Of a stretch of DNA of 64,000 nt, positions 29,801 to 39,850 are shown piece by piece. The DNA is taken from contig NC_069094.1 in NCBI RefSeq assembly GCF_947172395.1, positions 10,716,292-10,780,291 of the forward strand. Direction: 5' to 3'. Numbering within the stretch: the first letter of the stretch is position 1; the number at the start of each line of letters is the position of its first letter. This DNA is from Bicyclus anynana. Lineage: Eukaryota; Arthropoda; Insecta; Lepidoptera; Nymphalidae. A program made the position numbers and the translations under genes. Under the pieces are notes generated by a model, which was given only the letters and a program-made list of their open reading frames with translations, had not been told where the DNA came from and searched no databases.

Positions 29801-32112
29801 ATACTTTTGCAGGAAGGAAAATTTAGAAAATGTTTGTAAGCTTCCATGAGCATCAAATGCTATGTTAATTACTAATGGAACATTGACACAGCTTTGTACA
29901 TAAATGATGGTCTCAGCCATATCAGTTAATGTATCGTTTAAAAGGTATAAAAAAAAAACTTAATCTTCTTTTAAAAATTAAAAATAATAGATAATTACCA
30001 TGTTTTGAAACCTCGTACATAAGTCCATCAGAGTCTCCAATCGCCATTTCCGCACCCTCCATAACCTCATAGCCTTCTCTAGGCTGTGACCGATGGTCTG
30101 CCTCAAAGGCTGTAGCGTTGTATGATGGGCTTACTGACATGTTGTGATGCCGGTAGATATCGTTGAGAGCCATCACCCTATGAAGTATAGCACGACCAGG
30201 AAAATAGAAAACTTTGTCTTGTTGTCAGGATATTAATACAGTAAGAGCGTGTGAAGAAATGACTTTTTTTTGAGTTGAAAGTAAGTTGAAAGGGTATTGA
30301 TGGTGGTCTAGCCATAACATAAAACCCATGTGTTGCAATAAAATAGATTTTGTGATGCCCCCAGATGAAATTTCAAAGCCTATATTATCTTGACATTCTG
30401 AATGGAACCACAATATAATTTAGTACGCCATATAGGAGATGCCCTAAGAAAAACGTGATCCAAAATCACATATGCTTACCACTGGACAAATGTGACAGTT
30501 AGTTATTAAAAGGATTGATATTTTACACATTCGCCACGAGAATCAAAAAAAACAATACGTTGGCGCTTTCATTAACGTTCTTAATTTATTTCATGGAGTA
30601 TTTCCAACGCCCAAAATTGAAAATGCAATACTGATCGATAAAAAAGCGTAGTGTTTTAAAAACGCTGTCGTGTGAACATACTAGTATAGGTAGGTAGGTT
30701 ATAAAAACTCTCGTGCGAATGAGGCCTAAAATAGCAAACATACTTAGCCAGCCACTCCTGATAATTCATTGAACCAGGATCATACATAAAGTTGCTTCGT
30801 ATGTCCTGAGTGCGCCGAGTGAGCAGATTATTCCCAAAACCCTCATGTCCCTCACGAGGTGGCTTACCGACTCGATTTTGCAGCACACTTTTACCCATTT
30901 CACCCAATATTTGTTCTGCGAGGTAGTTTCTGCACTGATATTCATTCATCATTTTTCTAAAAACAAACATTTTTAGTTAAGTATCAAAACATAATAATAA
31001 TTTGAAATGTTAAATTAAAATTCACTGACATAGCTCAACGAGTGGGAAATTTAGGCTGGTGGGAGGCTTCGGCGGTGGCTACTACCTACGGCCCTACCGA
31101 CAAAAACGTGCCGCCAAGCGATTGGCGTTCCGGTACTATGTAGTGTAGAAACCGAAAGGGGTGTGGATTTTCATCCTCCTCCTAACAAGTTAGCCCGCTT
31201 CCATCTTAGATTGCATCATCAGTGAGATTGTAGTCAAGGGCTAATTCATAAAGAATAAAAATAAAAAAAAGAGTTTGAAGAGCCGCTGAAATCACAAGGT
31301 GCTGGAATGGCGACCCTGTGTTGGAAATCGTTGTAATGGTCCCTCCTACTTCGCGTTTTATGGAGCCATTGGATGCAATCGGTTAAATAACGTGGTGTTT
31401 GAATGTCCTGGATAAAAAGCCTTTATTCAGCAGTGGAGGTCTATCGGTTAATAACGTTATAATGATATAGTCCATTGAAGTGTTACATTTTTAGGCCTTG
31501 CCTTGCGTTTTTTAGAGGACGCAATTTTATTTTTTTGCTGTGTAGGGGGTCAGTGTAAAGCTAAAACCAAGTTTGTGGGGTCGCCACCCTTGTCCCGCGA
31601 CCGCCATCTTGAAAGTAAGGGTTGAAATGTTTTTTACGATTTATCTCGTAAACTATTCATCTAATAAAAAAAATTGTTAATATTTTTTTAGCAAATTAAA
31701 TTTTCTACAACTTTGGTTCAGTAACTTTTTGTCATAGAACAATAAATGAAAAGGTTTTAACTTCGGAGCGCTGTAAAAACTTAGCTGTTGAATGAAAAAA
31801 AACGCAACCCCAAATGTAACTTTTCAATGGACTAATAATTTAAAGGCGAAAGGGTTACATAATTCTATTTTTAAAATTTTACCTGTGAAAATCGAGGGTA
31901 GACAACGCCGAGTCAATCGATCCATTAACGTACGGCATTTGTTTGTTTATCGACGTATCGCTTACATTCTGCTTAACTTCGTCGATCATAAAAAATGTCG
32001 GCATAAGATCCGTACGCAGAATATCGTTTACATTAAATTCATCGTAATGCACTTTTGTGGACACTTCAAACGCTTTTAAAATTAATATCCATATCGCGAC
32101 GAATTTATGCAT
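26861..32112 (-). CDS. Uncharacterised signal-peptide membrane protein, six exons (397 aa)
   Basis: Coding exons in transcript order: 32112-31883, 30956-30744, 30177-29999, 29169-28964, 28264-28014 and 26975-26861. Every junction has GT/AG and matching phase, and the total is 1194 nt. Residues 1-20 (MHKFVAIWILILKAFEVSTK) look like a signal peptide. Asn-X-Ser/Thr sites (NVS, NGS, NMS, NAT) suggest a lumenal or outside N-terminal half. A Pro run 'PPPPP' precedes one hydrophobic segment at about 248-275 ('LTGIAFLSFGMFILQVLMCI'). A dibasic RVKR is at about 300-303. The C-terminal part has Cys residues and 'WLPLW', 'GVAWTRGKVLGALQ' and 'LGLGGADC'. I do not recognise the family. A type I membrane or processed secretory protein is the inference. 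Confidence 0.75.
27245..27465 (-). pseudogene. Split pseudo-copy of exon 5's 3' end
   Basis: 27270-27335 resembles the end of the real exon 5 plus its donor (27995-28055), including 'gaatacttactgccacaaag'. A second piece at about 27417-27450 ('ttccttgcgtgcttattccc') resembles the next part (28050-28080). About 70-80 bp of unrelated DNA separates the pieces. It lies inside the intron after exon 5 and lacks an acceptor. Confidence 0.7.
27512..27750 (+). repeat. Family B SINE (plus)
   Basis: Head 'ggcctttgtggcgcactggt', B box 'gggttcgatccc', and tail 'tcaagagctaacttgtaaag' plus A-run. The middle that holds 'ctggtgggaggcttcggc' in the full copy is deleted. Confidence 0.8.
27838..27968 (-). repeat. 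Family C SINE (minus)
   Basis: The complement of 'gagcctcaatagcttaacgg', 'gatccccgccccgttggtct' and 'cccactcctaatacagtctt'. It sits about 45 bp from the donor of exon 5. Confidence 0.8.
28720..28938 (+). repeat. Common lepidopteran 'gcgggcgtccgctagt' repeat
   Basis: From 'cacactaatataatagtttg' to 'gacgaagtcgcgggcgtccg'. An inverted copy is at 50808-51030 and short ends are at 33495-33545, 55550-55580 and 63085-63120. It ends about 25 bp from an exon. Confidence 0.7.
29265..29445 (-). repeat. Family B SINE, 5'-truncated
   Basis: 'acaagtaagccattgactac', 'cggtttctacacgacatcat' and 'gctaaatcgcttggcggtac' in the complement orientation. The tRNA-like head is absent. Confidence 0.75.
31050..31265 (+). 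repeat. Family B SINE, 5'-truncated
   Basis: 'ggctggtgggaggcttcggc', 'cgccaagcgattggcgttcc', 'aagttagcccgcttccatct' and an A-rich end. It lies in the first intron of the 397-aa protein gene. Confidence 0.75.
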
Positions 32113-33149
32113 TTTGCTCGTGTGTATCGTTAGAGAAATGCGTTGAAAATGGCGTTACAGTTTAGTGTGGATGTTGAATGCGCAGATTACACGGGTTATG
32201 GAGCAGAAAATACTTTAGCTTGAAGATTGTATCGCAGTTGGACTCGTAACTGTTAGTATCTAACTGCAGTTTACATGGAAAAGATTTATATACTTAGGTA
32301 GGTAAATGACACATTTAGGAAGGTGTCCTACGTCCCTACTTTAGATTGTTTTAAATAGCCACACCCGAAATAAGAACCTCCTCTTTTTTTGAATCGGTTA
32401 AAAGGACAAAACTTAATCCCTTTTTATGGTTCCGTAGTCAACTGCGATTTTGAGAGATTTTCGACATAGCACTCCGATAGTCGTGCTACATAGCCGTACA
32501 TAATTATGCTGTTACGAGAATGGACGATTCATACAAAATTGAAATGTTTTTTTATAGTTTCTCCATGTTCGTCTATCCGTCCGCGATTTAGCTAGGTTAC
32601 CTAGAAGAGATTTGAAAAGAATATTTATTGGGGCCCTTCCTTACATGTAAACCTTTAAACTGACATTTTTATTTCGTCTATACCACAGTTACGTATCTTG
32701 GGTTAGGTCTTCAAAAGTATTGTGGGTGTGACAGCACCATAGATTTACGAGTCGGTACAGAGTACACACCAGCATCATTATTCAGGGATGCATTTGTGGA
32801 TTTTTCAGATTTCACGTGATCATTTAATCTACGGAATCCTATACTGCACGTGGCCAACGCATTTAGGCGATTAATTATAAGTATTTTTAAATAAATTAGT
32901 TTTCGAGTAGGTATTTTTTATTTTTACTCCAATTCGTATGAAGCTATAAATTTAAATCGCCTGCCACCTACCAGTCATTGTGATTCAGATCAAATCGCAC
33001 CCTTGCGGTGCTAAGTGCCCCGATATAGGGCGGTGAGAGGATCCATTATGTTGGATAGGTACACAATATTACTAATGTTTTGATGTCATCGCAGCGACGT
33101 TTGACGTGAGAACAAAGCCAGCCTGCAACTTGCTCGGCTCAGCTTTTTT

Positions 33150-33500
33150 TTAACCCACCACGCAAAAAGAGGGGTGCTATAAGTTTGTCGTGTCTGTCAG
33201 TCTGTCTGTGGTACCATAGCTCCCGAACGGATGAAGCGATTTCAATTTAGTTTGTTTTGTGTGAAACGTGACATTTGTGAGTGAATGATGAAAATTGGTT
33301 GAACCGTTTAAACGTTCTGGGGGATGATTGTGGGGAAGAATAACCGAATGTCTGTAAACATACTTGAGTGGGGTCTCAAATGAAAGCGCACTAAAAGAGA
33401 ATATTGATGACTTGATCGAGAGTGTAATTAATATTAGGGATCCAACATTTCCATGAATTTCGGGGGTTGTTCAAAATTTTCAATTTTATGTTATTACTAG
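33150..33500 (+). repeat. Interspersed repeat, copy 2 of the 18396 element
   Basis: 'aacccaccacgcaaaaagag', 'gtctgtctgtggtaccatag' and 'gagaatattgatgacttgat' match copy 1 with many substitutions. Confidence 0.7.
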
Positions 33501-33959
33501 CGAACGCCCGCGATATGGTCCGCGTGGAGTTCAGTTTTTCACAAATCTGCAAAAGTAAAATTTAATCTTTTTGATACTCTATATTTCTATAATGATCAAA
33601 CCAGATATACCTACGTGATTACTTTAAGTACCATAATTAGGTTGTCTTTACACCAAATACACAATGTGTACATTAGACGTTATATTTTTCATTCTCCCCC
33701 ACCCATATCCCGCATATTACGCTTTCCCGTCTAAGACGCGTTATGTGCCTCGGAGTCGAAGAGCGTGATAACTGGTAAGACGACTTTCCCTGGCCTTTTT
33801 ATATAAAATCTGATAATAATCGTTAGGTAGGGCCAATCAATTTCACTTTATGCCCGTCAACCCGCACTAGATCAGCTTGGTGGGTCTAAGCTCCTTATCT
33901 ATCCAAAAGCATTTTTTATTACATTATAGCCTATTATAATATCACCCATAACCGATTTA

Positions 33960-34228
33960 ACACATATTCCTACTCACTGTTGAGAACGAATCTCAGGATG
34001 AGAGGTGGTATGGTATGCTGGCCCAAAGCGGATTGGCAGACTTCACACACCTAGAGAATTAAGAAAATTCACAGGTTTTCCTCACGATGTTTTCCTTCAC
34101 CGTTTGAGACACGTGATATTTAATTTCTTAAAATGCACACAACTGAAGGTCCCACGGACCGGATTCGAACCTACGCCCTCCGAATCGAAGGCAGAGGTCA
34201 TATCCACTGGGCTATCACGTCTCTCTAA
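33960..34228 (-). repeat. Family A SINE (minus)
   Basis: 'tactcactgttgagaacgaa' through 'ggattcgaacctacgccctc' to 'atccactgggctatcacg'. Confidence 0.78.
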
Positions 34229-34229
34229 T

Positions 34230-36400
34230 ATAGCCTATCCTATTTAAATTGACATTAAAATTAGGCTGAGCTTTGCTTAGGTTATTCGATGAGAATAATA
34301 AAAAAGGCTGTTTCAATTTTATAAACTCTTTTTATTTAATTTTCACCAGTTTGGTTACGTAGAATAATACTTAAATATATTTGTATAAACTTCAGAATAT
34401 GGTAGGTACCTACACTGTTTAAAAAAAATTATAAGTAATTTATGTTAAAAAAGTCATCTACAATTTATTGATCATGCATTCCTACCTTAGTTCTAAATCA
34501 TTAATCTCTCTAAGTAGTTTTTTATACTTGTCATGTTCTTAAAATAAAGGTAAATAACAAGAAAATTTAAAAATTTAAAGGTATATCGTTAACAAAATTG
34601 ATTTAGGTTCAGTACGATGCAATCTTTATGACGTTTCGGAACATCGCAATGCAAAATTTTAGGTACCAGCGGTAATGCAGCGGCAGAGCTTCATCCCGCG
34701 CGCGGCGTTCGTACTTTAATTAGGTACTGTCTGCACGTAGACGTCATAAAGTTTGTATCGGCCTCTACACATCTCAGAACATAAAGTACTTAAGCTAGGT
34801 ACGCTTAAGAATATTGCATAATTTTGAATTTCAAGTAAGTATGTATTATCTGTTTTATTTTTATCACCATAATATTTTTGTTATGTTTTTTTGCATATAA
34901 TTTAAACATTTAAAAACATATTACATGTATGTTTATAATTAAAAAAAAGTAAAAACTAACATACATATTCGATATTTAATTCATTATTGCTTCAATACAC
35001 ATAAGGCCTATTATACTACACGTGCAATGCGATTGTATCACAAACTTCATTTTCCAGATAGGTATAGAAATAATATAGTAAAGGGTTTTTCAGGTAGCAT
35101 GGGTACGGTGACAGTCGCCTGTATAACGTTCATATACGTATTAATATCGTGAATCGCGCCAAACTTACAAGAGTGAAACTGTCACCCGCACCATCCTACA
35201 TAAAACAAATTGTAGTAGAACGAGAACGTGCTATAGCCCGATATTTAAAAAACAATAATATGCTTTATAGTTGATCTGTTGCAGGTCTGTACCCTGGAAA
35301 TCTGCCCCCCTAGCCAAATCGCACGTCGATTCTCTTTCTACGATCGCTAACGCTTCGAAAACTAAAAAATGTATCTCAGAAAGTAATGATCGCAGATACC
35401 CTGTTACTTTTACAAAATTGCTTTACTATTAGCATACTCTTAATTTATACAATTTAAAAACTGTCATCATCCCTATTCTACTATGATACTAATAATAATA
35501 GACTTGATGTAAGGGCCAGGTCCACCCTAGTAAATAATCACACTGAGTCTTCGAAACCAAGACAACAGAGGGAACAGTCAACATGGAAATAATTAATTTT
35601 CAATAACCTCATAATTGTTATAAGTTTTAATTTAATTTGTTCAACATGCCTACAATACTAACTACTACTGAAATATTAAAACAAATAAATATTCAGTACA
35701 TTATATATTTTTTTAAATAATTTTGAAACCGTAAAAAGTTGTCGTTAAATAATACTGCTTAAAACATGGTGTTAAAACAATAATATTTAAGTAACATTAA
35801 AATTGTCTTGGATAAAATGTTTTATTTATAAAAAAAGACTTCTATACATTATAATACGACCATTAGATACATTAAGACAAATATATGAAAAAAAAATTTA
35901 TAAAAAAACTTGTTTACACTCAATTAAATGTAAATTATTTATAAGATGTTTAATACTAGATCCATTACAAGTGGCGTGCATGGGCATTTTCAGATTTACC
36001 AATGTCATTCTGTTATCATGTTGTATAAAAGTTGTAATATACAAGCCATTAGGTATACAGCTCTTAAATACTAGTTCAGTTGATTATACAAGCAAATTAA
36101 ATAGAAGAGAAAGTCATCTAAGCCACAGACTTATATTTTGCCAGATATGGCAAACCATTTATTCAAGAATCTCAGATGTAACTACTCACTACGAGAGTTA
36201 AGTCAATAATGCAAATATACAACAAACATCCATTTGCAATACTTTCTATGTTAAGATTATTTCTTTAAATACCACATTGTGATGGATGTGTTTGCTTTTT
36301 GACATCATCCTACTCATAATAAAATAATTTTAGTCTGCGAGGTACCCAGTTTTATTCCTCTTTGTGCACACCAAATTTTACTAAATCATGCATATACATA
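34230..36400. other. AT-rich DNA 3' of Strip, with two MITE traces
   Basis: About 35093-35205 shows an imperfect 23-bp inverted pair ('gtagcatgggtacggtgaca' and 'ctgtcacccgcaccatccta'). About 35305-35375 is a partial family M MITE end ('tctttctacgatcgctaacg'). 35700-36400 is very AT-rich and probably includes the Strip 3' UTR. A 132-codon frame at 35803 has no supporting features. Confidence 0.6.
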
Positions 36401-36406
36401 TATATT

Positions 36407-38863
36407 TTATGTTGAGAGTAGAACATCCCAATTGATTTCATTATTATATACCTCTTGTTCCAGCCATAATTCATAGTTTAATTTAAATTCTTCATCGAGA
36501 TCTATGATTGTGTCCAGTACACTATTTATATCTGTATCAACCGGTGTCAGATCACCATCTAAATCCACGACAGAACTGTACCTTCTTTGATTAAAACGAT
36601 CAACGCTAACTCTCAAAGCACATTCCTCATCTTGAAAATCCCAAGGTCGAGCATCAACTTCATTCCCAAATGCCCAATCATCATTCAATCTGTGACGGAC
36701 CTTAGAATATATAGCACTGATTGTTTTCATATTAGTTTTCCTCCATTGCCTCCCCAAATATTTAGTTTGCATCTTTAACAATTTCAATACATAGAACTGC
36801 ATCAAGGCATGCCTCACTTTGAGTGTGCGTTTCAAAATTGGTGCACTTTTAAACACAACAAGCATCATGATTCTAGCATTCTTCCACTTAGTCAATTTAT
36901 TCAAAATACGCAAAAGATTTATGCAAGAGAAAACATTTCTCCAAGAATATGGAACTGACGAGTCCCCAATGTCCAAACATTCTTTGGTAAGTTCTGGCTG
37001 TTCACCTATAACACAAGCAGGGAAATCAAAAATGGGTATAGAATTTTTCGCTCCAATATAAGATAAAATATTCTGATTAAAAAACTTAAGTACTAAAGGC
37101 ATGCAATTGGCAAATACAAGATGCTGAGACATGAACTCGAACTGGTAAACATGATTTAATTTAAAATGTTTTAACAGTAATAAAAGGATAGCTGTGACTG
37201 CCTTGACGATAATCTCTTTATGTCTGTTGACATCTATACCGAGTTTTAATGATTGGAGCACAGTCATTGGCATTTCTTCTGGCAGCACATCAGCCATAAT
37301 ATTCATTGAATAAGTCTTTGCAGTTGAGGTTGGAGTGGCAGCTAAAAGGATCTTTAGTAGAGCGATCATGTATTGTGGTAAATTAGGCAACATTGCTTTG
37401 TATAGAATTTCTGCCTCAGTTTCTTCTACATCTTTTTCCCCTCTAGTTAAAGGACTTCTAGCAATTTCAAACTCCCTTTCTGCTTGGACTTCAGCAAGAC
37501 TTGTGTACATGTGTTTCTTCAATATCTCTATACCCTCATGTATAGGTTGGGGTAATCCAGCGATGGTCTGTCTATCACCAGGAAGGGAGTATCCAACAAA
37601 TTTTATTCTGACATTGTCTAAAAACATGTCAATATCCTTCTGACGAACTTTTGATCGCCACGGTAGGCTTCGAGGAAGTGGTGGCGGTGGAGGTGGACTA
37701 TCAAAACGTTTAATATACATGTAGTATGGGCAATTGGGGTTTGTGTTAGCATTTTGAATATTATCCGAAGACATCGATTGGAATTCCATTGAATAATCTT
37801 CAGATCCGTTGCCAGTTTCCTCTTTGTCAACAAAAATTTGCTCGTCTGATTCATCGAGAGATGTTTGTTTCATAAAGGTCTGTCTACGGAGTGCTCTTTC
37901 ATTCTCTTTCAATTTTCTCTGTCCCGGGTTCTGGTTCTCCAGCATATCAGCAGCACTGGGAGGTGGAGAACTTGAACGCATACTTTTTATTATTTCAAGG
38001 GTATCTTCAGTCACAGGAGGCAAACCATATTTCTCGCGAAGCCTGGCTTTCCGTTTTTTCAACTCTTTTGTACCCCCAAGATACACAAGTAAAATTTTCC
38101 ATAAGAGCAATAAGACTTTTTTCATAGGAAAATGTGGTGTAGTACCAGCGCACAGCTGGGTTACCATACCAAGTAATTTAACAGGTAACATCTCCTCCCC
38201 AAAGGGCGATCCTATTTCCTCCTTGAAAGTTTTCACGAGATGTGCATACTCAGTATCTACATTTTCTTTTTCAGTTCTCATATGTTCAGTTATAAGATAC
38301 AACACAGAAAGAATCACTCTCAGGTTAGTAGAGTCTGCAAGTGATTCAGCGAGTTTCCTAGACGCAACTGCAGCACTACTTCTCACTATTTCCAGATTTA
38401 ACAGTTCGACAAAAGCAGCGAAGGTTCCCATGTCGTACAAAGTCATTATGTTAACTCGAGCCCAATGAGCTTGCTCCGCATCCGACTGCATCTCCGCCCA
38501 GCAACCCTGCGCCAAGTACAGTATACATCTCGTCGCCCGCATACGTATCTCACTCACAGCAACATCCAAATGCTCCAAAAGTTTCATCACAACAGTGCGT
38601 TGCTGAGTATTCGTCAGTCTCTGCCAACTGGGTGGGTAATTGAATTCGTCCATTATTTCCTCGAAGGCTTTCACGTTGTGCTGGAATTCCGGATGTTCGG
38701 TGTAACTATACAATTCAGCTATTTCATTAGCTTGAGTGTCACAGTCGTCGTACACGAAATCCAGCTCCGGGCTCTCCATGTCGATACAGTCACCCTCTTC
38801 CATAGGTCGGCGGACGTCGGGTAATTTAGTGCCGCCGCGGCGGCCGTTACCGTTAGTTCCCAT
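36407..38863 (-). CDS. Strip: Striatin-interacting protein (STRIP/FAM40), single exon
   Basis: 818-aa core scaffold of the STRIPAK complex, which joins striatins and PP2A with germinal-centre kinases and controls Hippo signalling, cytoskeleton and vesicle transport. The sequence runs as an N1221-like domain (from about residue 45, 'YSYTEHPEFQHNVKAFEEIM') to about 330, then an acidic/Ser-rich linker with 'PPPPPPLPRSLPWRSKVRQK' near 395-415, then the DUF3402 domain to the C-terminus ('LNYELWLEQEVY'). Length is close to the vertebrate proteins (about 830 aa). The start at 38863 follows an AT-rich leader and precedes the Gly/Arg-rich tip 'GNGRRGGTKLP'. No intron is needed. The gene is head to head with Abi. 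Confidence 0.95.
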   Translation of the reverse strand: MGTNGNGRRGGTKLPDVRRPMEEGDCIDMESPELDFVYDDCDTQANEIAELYSYTEHPEFQHNVKAFEEIMDEFNYPPSWQRLTNTQQRTVVMKLLEHLDVAVSEIRMRATRCILYLAQGCWAEMQSDAEQAHWARVNIMTLYDMGTFAAFVELLNLEIVRSSAAVASRKLAESLADSTNLRVILSVLYLITEHMRTEKENVDTEYAHLVKTFKEEIGSPFGEEMLPVKLLGMVTQLCAGTTPHFPMKKVLLLLWKILLVYLGGTKELKKRKARLREKYGLPPVTEDTLEIIKSMRSSSPPPSAADMLENQNPGQRKLKENERALRRQTFMKQTSLDESDEQIFVDKEETGNGSEDYSMEFQSMSSDNIQNANTNPNCPYYMYIKRFDSPPPPPPLPRSLPWRSKVRQKDIDMFLDNVRIKFVGYSLPGDRQTIAGLPQPIHEGIEILKKHMYTSLAEVQAEREFEIARSPLTRGEKDVEETEAEILYKAMLPNLPQYMIALLKILLAATPTSTAKTYSMNIMADVLPEEMPMTVLQSLKLGIDVNRHKEIIVKAVTAILLLLLKHFKLNHVYQFEFMSQHLVFANCMPLVLKFFNQNILSYIGAKNSIPIFDFPACVIGEQPELTKECLDIGDSSVPYSWRNVFSCINLLRILNKLTKWKNARIMMLVVFKSAPILKRTLKVRHALMQFYVLKLLKMQTKYLGRQWRKTNMKTISAIYSKVRHRLNDDWAFGNEVDARPWDFQDEECALRVSVDRFNQRRYSSVVDLDGDLTPVDTDINSVLDTIIDLDEEFKLNYELWLEQEVYNNEINWDVLLST

Positions 38864-39850
38864 TTTATTATAATTTAAATTATAACTACTTATTTTATTA
38901 CATTTTAAGCAAACTGTTATCTATCCAAATTTTCTACACAAATTCACTTTCTTTTTACTTGATTTTTTTTTGATTCGCTTCGCTGCGAAACTCACAGACA
39001 GAAGAATAATAACACAGATTATTAATATACAATGACAGATACAAAGACTAAAGCACTATACTGAATAAAGTATCACAGACGACAAATTAAGTTTAAAATA
39101 CGCACACAGATTAGAATGATACTTGCATAATTAAGCACATTCACGTGATTCTTACACAAAATCATTATCATGCATGCAAAATCATTACAATTATGTAATC
39201 TTTGAGGAGCTATACGCATCCATTTCGGCTTTCGCCCTTGTCGAGAATTTGTAAAAGAATCCAAATGGCGCTTCGAATGCAACTGCGAAACACTAAATAC
39301 TTTAAAGTCTATGGTCACGTCGATCTGCCTCTGTCTGATTTTTGTTGTTTTTGTTACGTCTGTGAATTGTCAACTGTGGTCAACTGTCAACTGTCAGTCA
39401 AGTCAAGTGGTGTGAAATTGTGAATTGTGATGTTTTTTTTTGTAATGGGTGGAGTAAAAATATAATTTTACGTTTATTTATTTTTGTATTCTAAATGTAC
39501 CGATACTGACCGCATCGATAATCATTTATTGTGCAGTGTTATAATTAAATTCAAGACGAAAGTTTAAGAAAGGTACGTGATTAATAATAATTCATATTTA
39601 TTGTTAGGTATCAGATCATACTACAACTTTAGCTCTACATCATCCAATTTCTACTTACAATTACGAATTAACCTCGCATTCTGTTTAAAGTGTACTTACG
39701 AAAGTTCCTGTGTTAAATAAATAATTTGCAATAATGTTACATTTTGAATCGAGTATTAGAGGGCGTTTGGCAACAGTTTTGCGTGGAAAATAGGCATTTG
39801 ATTATCATTTTCCGGTGCATAAGGCAGGATATCTTAATTTCAGCTCCAAA
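38864..39850. promoter_or_regulatory. Shared Strip/Abi head-to-head intergenic region
   Basis: 987 bp separate the two start codons on opposite strands. A likely Abi non-coding first exon ends near 39571 at 'aagaaag|gtacgtg'. Its acceptor is 'aatttcag' at 39836-39843, seven bases before the Abi ATG. A bidirectional promoter is inferred. No TATA box position can be defended. Confidence 0.55.

Noticed and set aside
35803..36201. 132-codon open frame 3' of Strip
   Set aside because: AT-rich, low-complexity residues, no domain, no splice context; lies where the Strip 3' UTR is expected.
37809..38468. 219-codon plus-strand frame in Strip
   Set aside because: Antisense shadow of the Strip coding exon.
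39815..39850. Upstream ATG giving a longer Abi N-terminus
   Set aside because: A splice acceptor (aatttcag) lies between it and the conserved start MAELAALLQ, so it is intronic.
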